Positions 34,305 through 43,605 of a stretch of 64,000 nucleotides of DNA are shown piece after piece. Numbering within the stretch: position 1 is the stretch's first letter; every line of letters starts with the position of its first letter. The notes under the pieces are model-generated. The model did not search any database, had not been told where the DNA came from, and saw only the letters and a list, made by a program, of their open reading frames with translations. The position numbers and the translations under genes were made by a program. Origin of the DNA: Siminovitchia sp047228825 (lineage in GTDB: Bacteria; Bacillota; Bacilli; Bacillales; Bacillaceae_C); NCBI RefSeq assembly GCF_047228825.1, contig NZ_JBFEGN010000005.1, forward strand, positions 32,067-96,066, written 5' to 3'.

Positions 34305-34336
34305 AACGGGACGTTGTAATTTTTCCGTCCCGTTTT
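34305..34336. terminator. bidirectional terminator between rarA and tcdA
   Basis: AACGGGACG and CGTCCCGTT arms, with T-runs on the plus side and a shorter one on the minus side. Confidence 0.83.
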
Positions 34337-34338
34337 TC

Positions 34339-35103
34339 TTATTCATCATGAACCCGCTGAATGTGAATATCTTTCAGTAATTGCCGTACAACATAGCTGG
34401 CCATGATCAGCCCGGCTGTCGACGGTACGAACGCATTGGACGAAGGGGGCATTTTCGCTTTGCGAATATGAGATTGCTCATTGCCCACCTCTTTCAATGC
34501 TTCTTCCCTCGCCACGATCGGGCTTTCATCCGAAAAGACAACAGGAATCCCTTTATTAATCCCTTCTTTCCTGAGCCTTGTCCGAATGACCTTTGCAATC
34601 GGGTCTGTATGGGTTTGGGAAATATCCTTGATCATAAACCTTGTTGGATCCATCTTATTTGCCGCACCCATGCTGGAAATTATCGGTACATTTCTTGTGA
34701 GGCACTCTTTCATTAAATGGATTTTATAAGAAATGGTATCTGATGCATCCACGACAAAATCAAGCGGATACCGAAAGAACTCTTCATGCGTTTCTTCCGT
34801 GTAAAACATTTTGAGCGCAATCACTTCACAATCAGGATTAATATCTTTAATCCGCTCTTTCATCAAGTCTGCCTTCGGCTGCCCCACCGTTGACAACAGG
34901 GCAATGATTTGTCTGTTTACATTCGTAATGTCCACAACGTCTTTATCAACTAAAATTAATTTGCCTATCCCGGACCGGGCCAGCGCTTCCGCTGAAAAAG
35001 ATCCGACTCCGCCAATGCCAAGAACGGCAACGGTACTGTGTTTTAAAAGATCCAGCCCCTCTTTGCCGATGGTCAATTCATTGCGGGAAAACTGGTGCAG
35101 CAT
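34339..35103 (-). CDS. tcdA: tRNA threonylcarbamoyladenosine dehydratase TcdA
   Basis: TcdA uses ATP to cyclise t6A37 to ct6A in tRNAs reading ANN codons. It is an E1-like enzyme of 254 residues: MLHQFSRNELTIGKEGL, nucleotide loop VLGIGGVGSFSAEALARSG, then KDVVDITNVNRQ and DASDTISYKIHLM. The frame stays open 74 codons upstream, across the 6S RNA, but GGAG and the family N-terminus place the start at 35103. Named yrvM in B. subtilis. Confidence 0.94.
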   Translation of the reverse strand: MLHQFSRNELTIGKEGLDLLKHSTVAVLGIGGVGSFSAEALARSGIGKLILVDKDVVDITNVNRQIIALLSTVGQPKADLMKERIKDINPDCEVIALKMFYTEETHEEFFRYPLDFVVDASDTISYKIHLMKECLTRNVPIISSMGAANKMDPTRFMIKDISQTHTDPIAKVIRTRLRKEGINKGIPVVFSDESPIVAREEALKEVGNEQSHIRKAKMPPSSNAFVPSTAGLIMASYVVRQLLKDIHIQRVHDE

Positions 35104-35242
35104 GATCATCAACTCCAATTGTTTAGAACTCGGAATAAGAATAATGGAAAAACAGGTTGCTGGCAAGAAAATAAAAAAGCGGCCCAAAATGAAAAAGGCA
35201 ACCGGCAATATTTTTTGCCCGTTGCGAACCTTCCCCATATAA

Positions 35243-35434
35243 ACGAAAAGTCCCAATTGTGCCGTCTTTGAATCCTTTGTTTTGAACCCGCTCTCGGCAG
35301 GTGGGTGCCCTGTTCCAGGCTTCACGCGTCCTTTTTACAAAGGCTTGCCATCAGCCGGGAAACACCAGGCTCCCGTAGTTAAAACTTGTCGGTCAAAACG
35401 ATAAGGTATGGAGACGTACACATCAGGACTTTTC
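35243..35434 (-). ncRNA. ssrS: 6S RNA (bsrA-type)
   Basis: 6S RNA binds sigma-A RNA polymerase as an open-promoter mimic. The minus-strand ends pair: AAAAGTCCTGATGTG at the 5' side with CACAATTGGGACTTTT at the 3' side. Between them is a long, interrupted helix including ACAGGGCACCCACCTGCCGA, typical of Bacillus 6S-1. The position between aspS and yrvM/tcdA is that of bsrA in B. subtilis. Length is about 190 nt; ends are estimates. Confidence 0.88.
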
Positions 35435-35445
35435 TTGTTGAATAA

Positions 35446-35474
35446 ATACTAACATACGGTTTTGAATATATCAA
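35446..35474 (-). promoter_or_regulatory. promoter of 6S RNA
   Basis: Minus-strand TTGATA (35469-35474) and TAGTAT (35446-35451) are 17 bases apart, with the expected start near 35438 matching the 6S 5' end. Confidence 0.6.
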
Positions 35475-35532
35475 TTAAAAACAAATGGGAAATTTGTCAT
35501 CTTATAGTCGGGTTTACTACCGGTAAAATTGA

Positions 35533-37344
35533 CTAAATATTCCCCTGATTTTCTTTTTTCATTTTAAGCTCGTTAATGGCCTGCCCGTCTAAACGCAAAT
35601 GCAGCTCTTCCAGCTGATCGCTGCTGACCTCATCAGGAGCCTTCATAAGCAAATCGCTGGCGCTGGCCGTTTTTGGAAAAGCAATCGTATCACGCAGGCT
35701 TGGGCGTCCGGCAAGGACCATCACCATCCGGTCAAGGCCGAGGGCAATCCCTCCGTGCGGCGGAGTCCCGTATTCAAATGCTTCCAATAGAAAGCCGAAC
35801 TGCTCTTTTGCCTCTTCGATCGTAAACCCGAGGGCTTTGAACATTTTTTCTTGAACGTCCCGTTCAAAAATCCGCAAAGATCCGCCGCCTAATTCATATC
35901 CGTTTAATACGAGGTCGTACGCTTGGGCGCGGACACGGGCAGGGTCCGTCTCCAAATGCGCCAAATCTTCGCGTACAGGCATCGTAAAAGGATGGTGGGC
36001 GGCTGTAAACCGTTTTTCTTCTTCGTTATACTCCAGAAGCGGCCAATTCGTTACCCATAAGAAATTGAATTTTGTTTCATCAATAAGATTTAAATCTTTG
36101 CCCAGTTTCAATCTGAGGGCACCGAGGGAATCGGCTACGACTTCACGGGTATCCGCCACATATAAAATCAAATCACCGATGTCTGCCTGGAGCGCATCCG
36201 TCAGTTGCTTCGTTTTTTCTTCGTCAAAAAACTTGGCAATCGGTCCCTTAATCCCGCCATCTTCCACTTTCATCCACGCAAGCCCTTTCGCCCCGTATCT
36301 GCCGGCATATTCTCCGAGCGCATCAATATCTTTTCTTGAATATTGTGCTGCACCGCCTTTGACAACGATGGCCTTCACTTGACCGCCTTTTTGGACTGCG
36401 CCTGCAAATACTTTAAAACCGGAGTCTTTAACGATCTCCGATACATCGGTCAGTTCCATTTCAAAGCGGGTATCCGGTTTATCGGAACCAAAACGCGCCA
36501 TCGCTTCGTCATACGTAATGGTTGGAAACGGAGTGGAAATCTTGATCCCTTTTGCTTTTTCCATCACCCGTACCATCATGTTTTCCACCATGGCCATAAT
36601 CTCATGCTGATCCATAAAGCTTGTTTCGATATCCACTTGGGTAAACTCCGGCTGGCGGTCGGCCCGCAAGTCTTCATCCCTGAAACAGCGGGCGATTTGA
36701 TAATATTTGTCAAATCCGCTCACCATCAGCATTTGCTTGAAGATTTGCGGGGACTGCGGCAGTGCATAGAATTCTCCTGGATGCACCCTGCTTGGAACGA
36801 GGTAATCCCTTGCGCCTTCGGGTGTACTTTTCGTTAATATCGGTGTTTCAATTTCCAGAAAACCGTCGTCATTTAAAAAGCTGCGAATGGTATTGGTTAC
36901 GTCATGCCGCAATTTAAACACGTCAAACATTTCCGGACGGCGCAAATCCAAATATCTGTACCGCAGGCGAATATCCTCTGCTGCTTCCGATTTATCTTCA
37001 ATCATAAACGGAGGGGTCTTCGCCTTGTTTATAATCGTTACTTCTTTGACGATCACCTCAATCGTTCCTGTTTTGATTTTAGGATTAAACGTGCTTTCAT
37101 CCCTTTTTACGACCGTTCCCTTTACATCAATGACATATTCATTACGGATCGTCTCGGCGATCTGCAATGCTTCTTCCGATGTTTCCGGACTAAAAACGAT
37201 TTGTACGATCCCCGTCCGGTCACGCAGATCGATAAAGATGAGCCCCCCCAAATCGCGGCGTCTTTGAACCCATCCTTTTAAAACAACGGATTCTCCAATC
37301 GCGCTCTCTTCCATTTCGCCGCAATAATGCGTTCTGCCAAACAT
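35533..37344 (-). CDS. aspS: aspartate--tRNA ligase
   Basis: A class IIb synthetase of bacterial type, 603 residues. The N-terminal OB anticodon-binding domain is followed by the catalytic core with motif 1 (TPILTKSTPEGARDYLVPSR), motif 2 (ARCFRDEDLRADRQPEFTQ) and motif 3 (GIALGLDRMVMVLAG), split by a GAD insertion domain (about 300-410). A Bacillus-type AspS alongside hisS with 13 bases between them. AAGGAGGAG precedes the ATG. It is controlled with hisS by one T-box. Confidence 0.97.
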   Translation of the reverse strand: MFGRTHYCGEMEESAIGESVVLKGWVQRRRDLGGLIFIDLRDRTGIVQIVFSPETSEEALQIAETIRNEYVIDVKGTVVKRDESTFNPKIKTGTIEVIVKEVTIINKAKTPPFMIEDKSEAAEDIRLRYRYLDLRRPEMFDVFKLRHDVTNTIRSFLNDDGFLEIETPILTKSTPEGARDYLVPSRVHPGEFYALPQSPQIFKQMLMVSGFDKYYQIARCFRDEDLRADRQPEFTQVDIETSFMDQHEIMAMVENMMVRVMEKAKGIKISTPFPTITYDEAMARFGSDKPDTRFEMELTDVSEIVKDSGFKVFAGAVQKGGQVKAIVVKGGAAQYSRKDIDALGEYAGRYGAKGLAWMKVEDGGIKGPIAKFFDEEKTKQLTDALQADIGDLILYVADTREVVADSLGALRLKLGKDLNLIDETKFNFLWVTNWPLLEYNEEEKRFTAAHHPFTMPVREDLAHLETDPARVRAQAYDLVLNGYELGGGSLRIFERDVQEKMFKALGFTIEEAKEQFGFLLEAFEYGTPPHGGIALGLDRMVMVLAGRPSLRDTIAFPKTASASDLLMKAPDEVSSDQLEELHLRLDGQAINELKMKKENQGNI

Positions 37345-37357
37345 ACAATGCTCCTCC

Positions 37358-38629
37358 TTATTGATTGCCAGATTTCAATAGTTCAACGATATTTACCAGG
37401 TCCAGGCTTTTTTGCTCTCCATTTTCCAGGTTCTTCACAAGAGCCTTTCCTTTTTGTAATTCATCTTCGCCAATAATGACGGCATATTGGGCCTGCAGCC
37501 TTTCAGCCGCCTTGAACTGGGCCTTTAATTTCCGGCCCATGTAATCTTTATCCGCTGAAAAACCGGCGCGGCGCAGCTGCTGTAAAAGCGGGACAGCGTA
37601 GTCTTCCGCTTCCTCGCCAAGGGCGATGATAAAATAATCAACGGATTCCTCCTGCGGGAGCGTTACACCTTCCGCTTCCAATGCACTCAAAAGCCGCTCT
37701 ACACTTAGTGCAAAGCCGATTCCCGGTTTATCCGGACCGCCGACTTCCTCTACAAGCCCGTCATATCTTCCGCCGCCGCACAAAGTCGTAATGGCCCCAA
37801 AGCCTTCAGCCTCACTCATAATTTCAAACGCGGTATGGTTATAATAGTCCAATCCCCTTACAAGGTTTGGATCGACAACGAAATCAATTTCCATTCCTTC
37901 CAGCAGTTTTTTTACCTTCTCGAAATATTCGCGGGAAGATTCGTTCAAATATTCAAGAATGGAAGGAGCTGTTTTCATGAGCTCATGATCACGGTCTTTT
38001 TTACAATCCAATATCCGAAGCGGATTCGATTTAAGCCGTTGCTGGCAGTCGTTGCAAAATTCACCGATATTCGGTTGGAAATGGGAAACGAGCGCTTCCC
38101 GAAGAGCCGCCCGGCTTGAACGGTCACCGAGGCTGTTGATGACAAGGCGAAGCTTTCTCAAACCCAGCTTTCTGTAAAACTCCATTGCAAGTGAAATCAC
38201 CTCAACATCGATCGCCGGGTCGTCACTCCCGATCGCCTCGATGCCGAACTGGACAAACTGGCGGTAACGGCCGGCCTGCGGGCGCTCATAACGAAACATC
38301 GGACCAATGTAATACAATTTCACAGGCTGAACGGTTTGCCCATACATTTTATTTTCGGCGTAGGACCGGACAACGGCCGCCGTTCCCTCCGGCCTCAAAG
38401 TCAGGCTTCGGCCTCCCCTGTCCGTGAACGTGTACATTTCTTTTTGCACAATATCCGTTGAATCCCCGACACTTCTTTGGAAAAGTTCTGTCTGTTCGAA
38501 CAGGGGCGTTCGAATCTCTTTATACTGGTATTTTCGGCAAATATCCCTTGCCGTTTTTTCAATGAGCTGCCATTTTTCCACTTCTCCAGGAAGTATGTCC
38601 TGGGTTCCTCTTGGTATTTGAATACCCAA
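37358..38629 (-). CDS. hisS: histidine--tRNA ligase
   Basis: HisRS charges tRNA-His. The protein reads GIQIPRGTQDILPGE, motif 2 MFRYERPQAGRYRQFVQFG, the histidine-binding LVRGLDYYNHTAFE and motif 3 GIGFALSVERLL, with a C-terminal anticodon domain. An ATG at 38650 has no ribosome site. A TTG at 38629 follows AAGGGGG eight bases upstream and gives 423 residues, the family length, so it is preferred. Downstream of a T-box leader and operonic with aspS. Confidence 0.95.
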   Translation of the reverse strand: MGIQIPRGTQDILPGEVEKWQLIEKTARDICRKYQYKEIRTPLFEQTELFQRSVGDSTDIVQKEMYTFTDRGGRSLTLRPEGTAAVVRSYAENKMYGQTVQPVKLYYIGPMFRYERPQAGRYRQFVQFGIEAIGSDDPAIDVEVISLAMEFYRKLGLRKLRLVINSLGDRSSRAALREALVSHFQPNIGEFCNDCQQRLKSNPLRILDCKKDRDHELMKTAPSILEYLNESSREYFEKVKKLLEGMEIDFVVDPNLVRGLDYYNHTAFEIMSEAEGFGAITTLCGGGRYDGLVEEVGGPDKPGIGFALSVERLLSALEAEGVTLPQEESVDYFIIALGEEAEDYAVPLLQQLRRAGFSADKDYMGRKLKAQFKAAERLQAQYAVIIGEDELQKGKALVKNLENGEQKSLDLVNIVELLKSGNQ

Positions 38630-38662
38630 GCTTACATCCCCCTTGTTCATTTATTCTAAAAT

Positions 38663-38933
38663 AAAAAACTCCCGGTCTCTTGTTTGAACAACAAGGGACG
38701 AGAGTTATTTCCCGCGGTGCCACCCTTATAAAAGCATTTCGCTTTCACTTTCACAAATAACGCCTGTTCTCGCGTCCTTCCCCTACCGGGCATCAATGCC
38801 GTTCGAAGCGGATTCCTACGGAGTGTCTTTCACCGGAATATTTGTGGAAATATTTTCAGCCGCGATATTTCCTCTCTGCTCAAATAAGACCCCGATTACT
38901 TTCTCCATCATCGGTTTTTCATTTTCATTTACT
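38663..38933 (-). promoter_or_regulatory. T-box riboswitch upstream of hisS-aspS
   Basis: The minus-strand leader has the T-box core AGGGTGGCACCGCGG (38712-38726) and a terminator stem with GGGAGTTTTTT near 38663-38708. A GACAC stretch (38823-38827) in a GGUGAAAGACACUCC context includes both GAC (Asp) and CAC (His). Confidence 0.9.
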
Positions 38934-38939
38934 TTCTTA

Positions 38940-38968
38940 ATCATACGAATGCGTAAAAACTTTGTCAA
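38940..38968 (-). promoter_or_regulatory. sigma-A promoter of the hisS-aspS T-box leader
   Basis: Minus-strand TTGACA (38963-38968) and TATGAT (38940-38945) are 17 bases apart; the start is about 38933. Confidence 0.8.
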
Positions 38969-38973
38969 CAGGT

Positions 38974-39147
38974 TTAGCCTTTGGCCAGTTTTCTTTTTAA
39001 AGCATTTCGTTCAGAATGCGATAATCCCATTTCCAGATCTTGTTTCGTTTCAAAAATCGGATCATTTTCCAGCATATTCTGAAAATCAAGCCCGGTATAA
39101 TGGGGAATTTTGACAGAAGCGAGATGGCTTTTCTCGTTTGCCCTCAT
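38974..39147 (-). CDS. small hypothetical protein upstream of hisS (YrzK-like position)
   Basis: A 57-residue basic protein from ATG at 39147 with GGAGG nine bases upstream. It reads RANEKSHLASVKIPHYTGLD, then NMLENDPIFETKQDLEMGLS and ends ALKRKLAKG. No membrane segment or metal motif is visible. An earlier start at 39189 lacks a ribosome site. A small gene (yrzK) occupies this position in B. subtilis; I cannot confirm orthology. Function unknown. The hisS promoter begins just after its stop. Confidence 0.7.
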   Translation of the reverse strand: MRANEKSHLASVKIPHYTGLDFQNMLENDPIFETKQDLEMGLSHSERNALKRKLAKG

Positions 39148-39306
39148 GTAAAAACCTCCAATAATGATATTATTCCTATTGTTCCCCACAGAAACATTTT
39201 CTATAATTGAAAAAGGATTTCTTTTTGAATGAAAAAATGGACAAGCCCCTTCTTAAATTTCCTCCCCCATGAGATAATGTGGCGGAGAAAGAAAGGCGGT
39301 TATATT

Positions 39307-40572
39307 TTGGGTAAAAAAAAGCTTCTTATGATCGTTTTACTTCTGCTGCTCATTGCAGTATGCATTCATCTTCCTTCCTGGATCACTGCCGACTCCATCA
39401 CAGTAGAAATTACCGGCGATGTGGTGAATGTACGGGAAAAGCCGGGCACCTCACATTCTATCGTTACCCAAATTAAAAAGGGAGAAACGTACCCTGTTGA
39501 AAAAGAACAGGGTGATTGGTACGAAATCAAACTCCCTTCCGGAAAGACGGGCTGGATTGCCAATTGGCTGGCGGCAAAACAGGTAAATACCGGAATGCAG
39601 TCAGGCATGGTAAATGTGGATGGTTTAAATGTTCGTGCCGATGCCACTGCGAGCAGTGATGTTGTCGGAACATTAAACAGTGGCGAAAAAGTGAAGATTA
39701 TCCGGGAAAACAGCGGCTGGTACGAAATCTCGTATGAATCGGGGACAGCATGGGTAAGCGCACAATATGTAGAAAAATCCCCCGGCAAACGTGATGCATC
39801 CGTTTCCGAAGAGCGCAATATAGCGATTCTTCATGACGGGACAAACATTCGCAAAAAACCCGAATTGGAAGCTCCAATCCTGGGTACGGCACATGCCGGA
39901 GAAGTTTATGAGGTCATGGGCGAAAAAAATAACTGGTACAAAATAAAGACGGACAATGGAAAAACCGGCTTTATAGCCAGTTGGGTTGTATCATCGACAA
40001 ACAGGCCTGTATTGCATCATCAATCCGGAGGCGGCATTTCCGGGAAAACGGTTGTTATCGATGCGGGACACGGGGGCTATGATCAAGGGGCCAAAGGAAG
40101 CTTGGGTACGATCGAAAAGGACTTGACCCTGGAAACAGCCAGACTGTTGGACAAAAAGCTGAAAAAAGCTGGAGCTAACGTCATTATGACGAGAAGCCGC
40201 GACGAATATGTTCCGCTATACAACAGGACGAATACAGCGATCGAAAACAGGGCGGATGCCTTCATCAGCCTGCATTACGACAGCATCGAAGATACGGTTA
40301 CAAACGGACATACGACTTATTATTATTATTCCTATGATAAGAAACTGGCTGATACGATTCATTGGCATTTGGGCAATGAGATCAAATTGAAAGACCGCGG
40401 TACGAAGTTTGGCAACTACTACGTACTCAGGGAAAACAGCCAGCCTTCCATATTGCTTGAGCTGGGCTATTTGAGCAATGCAGCCGAAGAGCAGGCCATT
40501 GATACGAAACGGTATCGTGATACCGTTACAACAGCCATTGTAAAAGGTTTAAAGGATTATTTCTCCAATTAG
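39307..40572 (+). CDS. yrvJ: SH3-domain N-acetylmuramoyl-L-alanine amidase (YrvJ-like)
   Basis: An exported cell wall hydrolase of about 421 residues. A signal peptide or anchor (KKKLLMIVLLLLLIAVCIH) is followed by three bacterial SH3 domains (about 30-90, 105-160, 175-230; pattern VNVREKPG, LNVRADATA, TNIRKKPE) and a C-terminal Amidase_3 domain. The latter has zinc/catalytic motifs VIDAGHGGYDQG, DAFISLHYDS and SILLELGYLSN. The TTG at 39307 with AAAGGCGG upstream is preferred; an earlier ATG adds a non-signal leader. It probably binds and cuts peptidoglycan outside the membrane. Confidence 0.9.
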   Translation: MGKKKLLMIVLLLLLIAVCIHLPSWITADSITVEITGDVVNVREKPGTSHSIVTQIKKGETYPVEKEQGDWYEIKLPSGKTGWIANWLAAKQVNTGMQSGMVNVDGLNVRADATASSDVVGTLNSGEKVKIIRENSGWYEISYESGTAWVSAQYVEKSPGKRDASVSEERNIAILHDGTNIRKKPELEAPILGTAHAGEVYEVMGEKNNWYKIKTDNGKTGFIASWVVSSTNRPVLHHQSGGGISGKTVVIDAGHGGYDQGAKGSLGTIEKDLTLETARLLDKKLKKAGANVIMTRSRDEYVPLYNRTNTAIENRADAFISLHYDSIEDTVTNGHTTYYYYSYDKKLADTIHWHLGNEIKLKDRGTKFGNYYVLRENSQPSILLELGYLSNAAEEQAIDTKRYRDTVTTAIVKGLKDYFSN

Positions 40573-40770
40573 GAACAAAGGAGGCATCGCCGAAGCACAA
40601 CAAAAAACCTTTGCAAGGCAAGCGCTGGCTAAACTAAAGGGGCCTTTGCCATCGAAGCAGCTGGCTCAGGTCCTTTCCCTTGTTCCTTCTCGCTTCGACT
40701 AGGCTTTAACTTCCAAGCCGGAAGCAGCAAAGCTCTTTAGCAGTATATTTGCCTGAACGAATTTGGCGGC

Positions 40771-41220
40771 TTACCCATTATGCTTCTTTTCTAAAATCAA
40801 GGTCACCGGCCCGTCGTTGATCAAATCAACCTCCATCATCGCCCCAAAAATCCCCGTTTCTACATGTATACCTTTGTTTCGCAGCATTTCGTTGAATTGA
40901 TCGTACAGCTCCCTTGCCCAGTCGGGCCTGGCGGCCTCCACAAAGCTCGGGCGCCTGCCTTTGCTGCAATCGGCATAAAGCGTAAACTGCGATACAGACA
41001 GGATGGCCCCTGCAACATCCTTTAAGGAACGGTTCATTTTACCGGCCTCATCTTCAAAAATACGCAAGTTTACGATTTTATCGGCGAGCCACTCCGCTTC
41101 TTTTTCAGTATCTTCATGGGTGATGCCGACAAGCAATACAAAACCTTTTCCGATACGGCCTGCCGTTTCGCCATCAATCATTACTTTTCCTTGTTTGCAT
41201 CTTTGCAAGACAATTTTCAC
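40771..41220 (-). CDS. dtd: D-aminoacyl-tRNA deacylase
   Basis: Dtd removes D-amino acids (and glycine from tRNA-Ala) from charged tRNA. It is a 149-residue dimeric enzyme with SQFTLYADCSKGRRPSF and the cross-subunit Gly-cisPro motif in GPVTLILE. The start is GTG. It follows relA by 16 bases, the usual relA-dtd pair. Confidence 0.96.
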   Translation of the reverse strand: MKIVLQRCKQGKVMIDGETAGRIGKGFVLLVGITHEDTEKEAEWLADKIVNLRIFEDEAGKMNRSLKDVAGAILSVSQFTLYADCSKGRRPSFVEAARPDWARELYDQFNEMLRNKGIHVETGIFGAMMEVDLINDGPVTLILEKKHNG

Positions 41221-41236
41221 TATCCGTCATGCCCCT

Positions 41237-43426
41237 TTAATTCATGATTCTGTGAACTGCATAAATATCCGGAATTTGTTTGATTTTATCCACCACTTTA
41301 TGAAGATGGCCGATGTTATGAATCGCAATCGTCATCATGATGGTCGCCATTTTATTCCGGTCCGTGCGTCCACTGATTGCCGTGATATTGGTTCTTGTAC
41401 CGCTCACCGTTTGCAGCACTTCATTCAGCAGTCCATGCCGGTCATAACCGAGGACTTCAATGTCAACATTGTACTCTTTTCGGGAGTTGGAATCTGTTTC
41501 CCATTCAACCGGAATGAGCCGGTTTTCATGTTCATTGGCTGCAATATTCGGGCAGTCGCACCGATGGACGGAAACACCTCTGCCCTTTGTAATAAAACCG
41601 ATGATTTCATCACCGGGTACCGGGTTGCAGCAACGGGAAAGACGAATTAAAAGGTTGTCGGCTCCTTGCACCTTTACGCCCGCTTCATGTTTCTTCGGCC
41701 GGACCGTCGTTTTGCTTTCAGTCACGATCTCTCTGATTGCTTCTTCTTCGTTGCGTTTTTTCCTCCATTTCTCCGTCAGCCGGTTGGCCACCTGCTGTGC
41801 AGAGATGCCGTTATAGCCAACTGCTGCATACATGTCTTCCTCGGTGGAAAAATTAAATTTCTCGGCCGTTCTTTCAATGTTCTCGGGAGTCAGAATGACT
41901 TTGACGTCAAAGTCCAGTTCCCTGATCTCTTTTTCTACCATTTCCCGGCCTTTCACAATATTTGCTTCTTTTAGCTGCCGTTTAAAAAATTGCCGGATCT
42001 TGTTTTTCGCCTGGGAAGTCTGGGCGAGCTTCAGCCAATCCTGGCTAGGCCCATAAGAATGCTTGGATGTCAAAATTTCGACAATATCGCCAGTGTTCAA
42101 TTTATAGTCCAGCGTGACCATTTTCCCGTTGATTTTTGCCCCAATCGTTTTATTGCCGATCTCCGAGTGGATGCGGTAGGCAAAATCAATCGGAACCGAT
42201 CCTGCAGGCAGCTCAATCACATCGCCTTTGGGCGTAAATACGAACACCATGTCAGAAAACAGGTCAATTTTTAAGGATTCCATAAACTCTTCAGCGTTGG
42301 CCGATTCGTTTTGAAATTCTAATATTTCCCTAAACCAGGACAGCTTTTTGTCAAAGGATGCCTGCTGATCCGGGGATTTTCCTTCTTTATAAGCCCAATG
42401 TGCAGCAACCCCGTACTCGGCAATCCGGTGCATTTCGATTGTTCTGATTTGTACTTCCAGCGGTTCCCCTTTTGGCCCAATGACTGTCGTATGGAGTGAC
42501 TGATACATATTGGGCTTGGGCATGGCAATATAATCCTTGAACCTGCCGGGCATCGGCTTCCAGCATGTGTGGATGATCCCGAGGACAGCATAGCAGTCCT
42601 TGATGCTGTTAACGATAATCCTCACGGCAAGCAAGTCATATATTTCGTTGAATTGTTTATGCTGCAGGCTCATTTTCCGATAAATCGAATAAATATGTTT
42701 GGGCCTGCCGTACAGCTCGGCTTTAATATCCACTTCCCGAAGCCGCTCTTTCATTTCTTCAATGACATTGTCAAGATACTCTTCCCGCTCAGCCCTTTTT
42801 CTTTTCATCAGGTTGACAATCCGGTAGTATTGCTGGGGATTTAAATAGCGGAGAGAAGTATCCTCCAGTTCCCATTTTATTTTGGAAATTCCGAGCCGGT
42901 GGGCAAGCGGTGCAAATATTTCCAGCGTCTCGTTGGCAATTCTTCTTTGCTTTTCCTGGGGAAGATGCTTGAGCGTCCGCATATTATGAAGCCTGTCCGC
43001 CAATTTTATCAAAATGACCCGAATATCTTTTGCCATTGCCACGAACATTTTCCGGTGGTTTTCGGCCTGTTGTTCCTCATGTGATTTATATTTGATTTTT
43101 CCGAGTTTCGTAACGCCATCGACGAGCATCGCCACTTCACTATTAAACTCCACAGACAATTGGCGGATCGTCACTGGCGTATCTTCAACGACATCATGGA
43201 GAAAGCCCGCTGCCACAGTAGCCGGATCCATTTCGAGATCAGCCAAAATGCCGGCCACCTGGATCGGGTGCATAATGTATGGTTCTCCGGATTTGCGGTA
43301 CTGATCCTTATGAGCCAATCGAGCGAAATCATATGCTTTTTTGACAAGCTCGACATGTTCCTCGTTTAAATATTTACTTGTACGTGCTAAGACGTCATCT
43401 GCTGATAAAACATTATCATTTGCCAC
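41237..43426 (-). CDS. relA: bifunctional (p)ppGpp synthetase/hydrolase RelA
   Basis: Makes and degrades the stringent alarmone. The 729-residue protein has an HD hydrolase domain (about 45-190, AAGFLHDVVEDT), a synthetase domain (GRFKDYIAMPKPNMYQSLHT), a TGS domain (FTPKGDVIELPAGSVPIDFA), a zinc-finger/RIS region (LSRCCNPVPGDEIIGFIT) and a C-terminal ACT domain (VEVLGYDRHGLLNEVLQ-type). The GTG at 43426 with AAAGGTGAT is preferred; the longer frame to 43510 has no ribosome site. Both catalytic domains look intact. Confidence 0.97.
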   Translation of the reverse strand: MANDNVLSADDVLARTSKYLNEEHVELVKKAYDFARLAHKDQYRKSGEPYIMHPIQVAGILADLEMDPATVAAGFLHDVVEDTPVTIRQLSVEFNSEVAMLVDGVTKLGKIKYKSHEEQQAENHRKMFVAMAKDIRVILIKLADRLHNMRTLKHLPQEKQRRIANETLEIFAPLAHRLGISKIKWELEDTSLRYLNPQQYYRIVNLMKRKRAEREEYLDNVIEEMKERLREVDIKAELYGRPKHIYSIYRKMSLQHKQFNEIYDLLAVRIIVNSIKDCYAVLGIIHTCWKPMPGRFKDYIAMPKPNMYQSLHTTVIGPKGEPLEVQIRTIEMHRIAEYGVAAHWAYKEGKSPDQQASFDKKLSWFREILEFQNESANAEEFMESLKIDLFSDMVFVFTPKGDVIELPAGSVPIDFAYRIHSEIGNKTIGAKINGKMVTLDYKLNTGDIVEILTSKHSYGPSQDWLKLAQTSQAKNKIRQFFKRQLKEANIVKGREMVEKEIRELDFDVKVILTPENIERTAEKFNFSTEEDMYAAVGYNGISAQQVANRLTEKWRKKRNEEEAIREIVTESKTTVRPKKHEAGVKVQGADNLLIRLSRCCNPVPGDEIIGFITKGRGVSVHRCDCPNIAANEHENRLIPVEWETDSNSRKEYNVDIEVLGYDRHGLLNEVLQTVSGTRTNITAISGRTDRNKMATIMMTIAIHNIGHLHKVVDKIKQIPDIYAVHRIMN

Positions 43427-43555
43427 AAGGATCACCTTTTTAAAGTTAAATTTAATGAATAGCCGTTTTTTATATATTATCGAGATAGATTGGAAACTTG
43501 TAAAGTGCAACGGCCCATTTCCAGTAATTATATCTAATTATAGCGAATACTGATG

Positions 43556-43582
43556 AAAAAAAGCACCCGGATGAGTGCTTTG
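43556..43582 (-). terminator. terminator downstream of apt and the gene relic
   Basis: Minus-strand AAGCAC and GTGCTT arms around a 7-base loop are followed by seven T. It separates recJ-apt from relA. Confidence 0.78.
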
Positions 43583-43605
43583 ACCGAAAGATTTTCCTTT
43601 TACCG

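Noticed and set aside
35104..35325. N-terminal extension of TcdA
   Set aside because: Overlaps the 6S RNA and adds residues absent from the family.
40573..40770. Intergenic stretch after the amidase gene as a possible gene or RNA
   Set aside because: No credible frame, ribosome site or clear terminator hairpin was seen; left unassigned.
43427..43510. N-terminal extension of RelA
   Set aside because: No ribosome site for the upstream start; GTG at 43426 has AAAGGTGAT and gives the family N-terminus.
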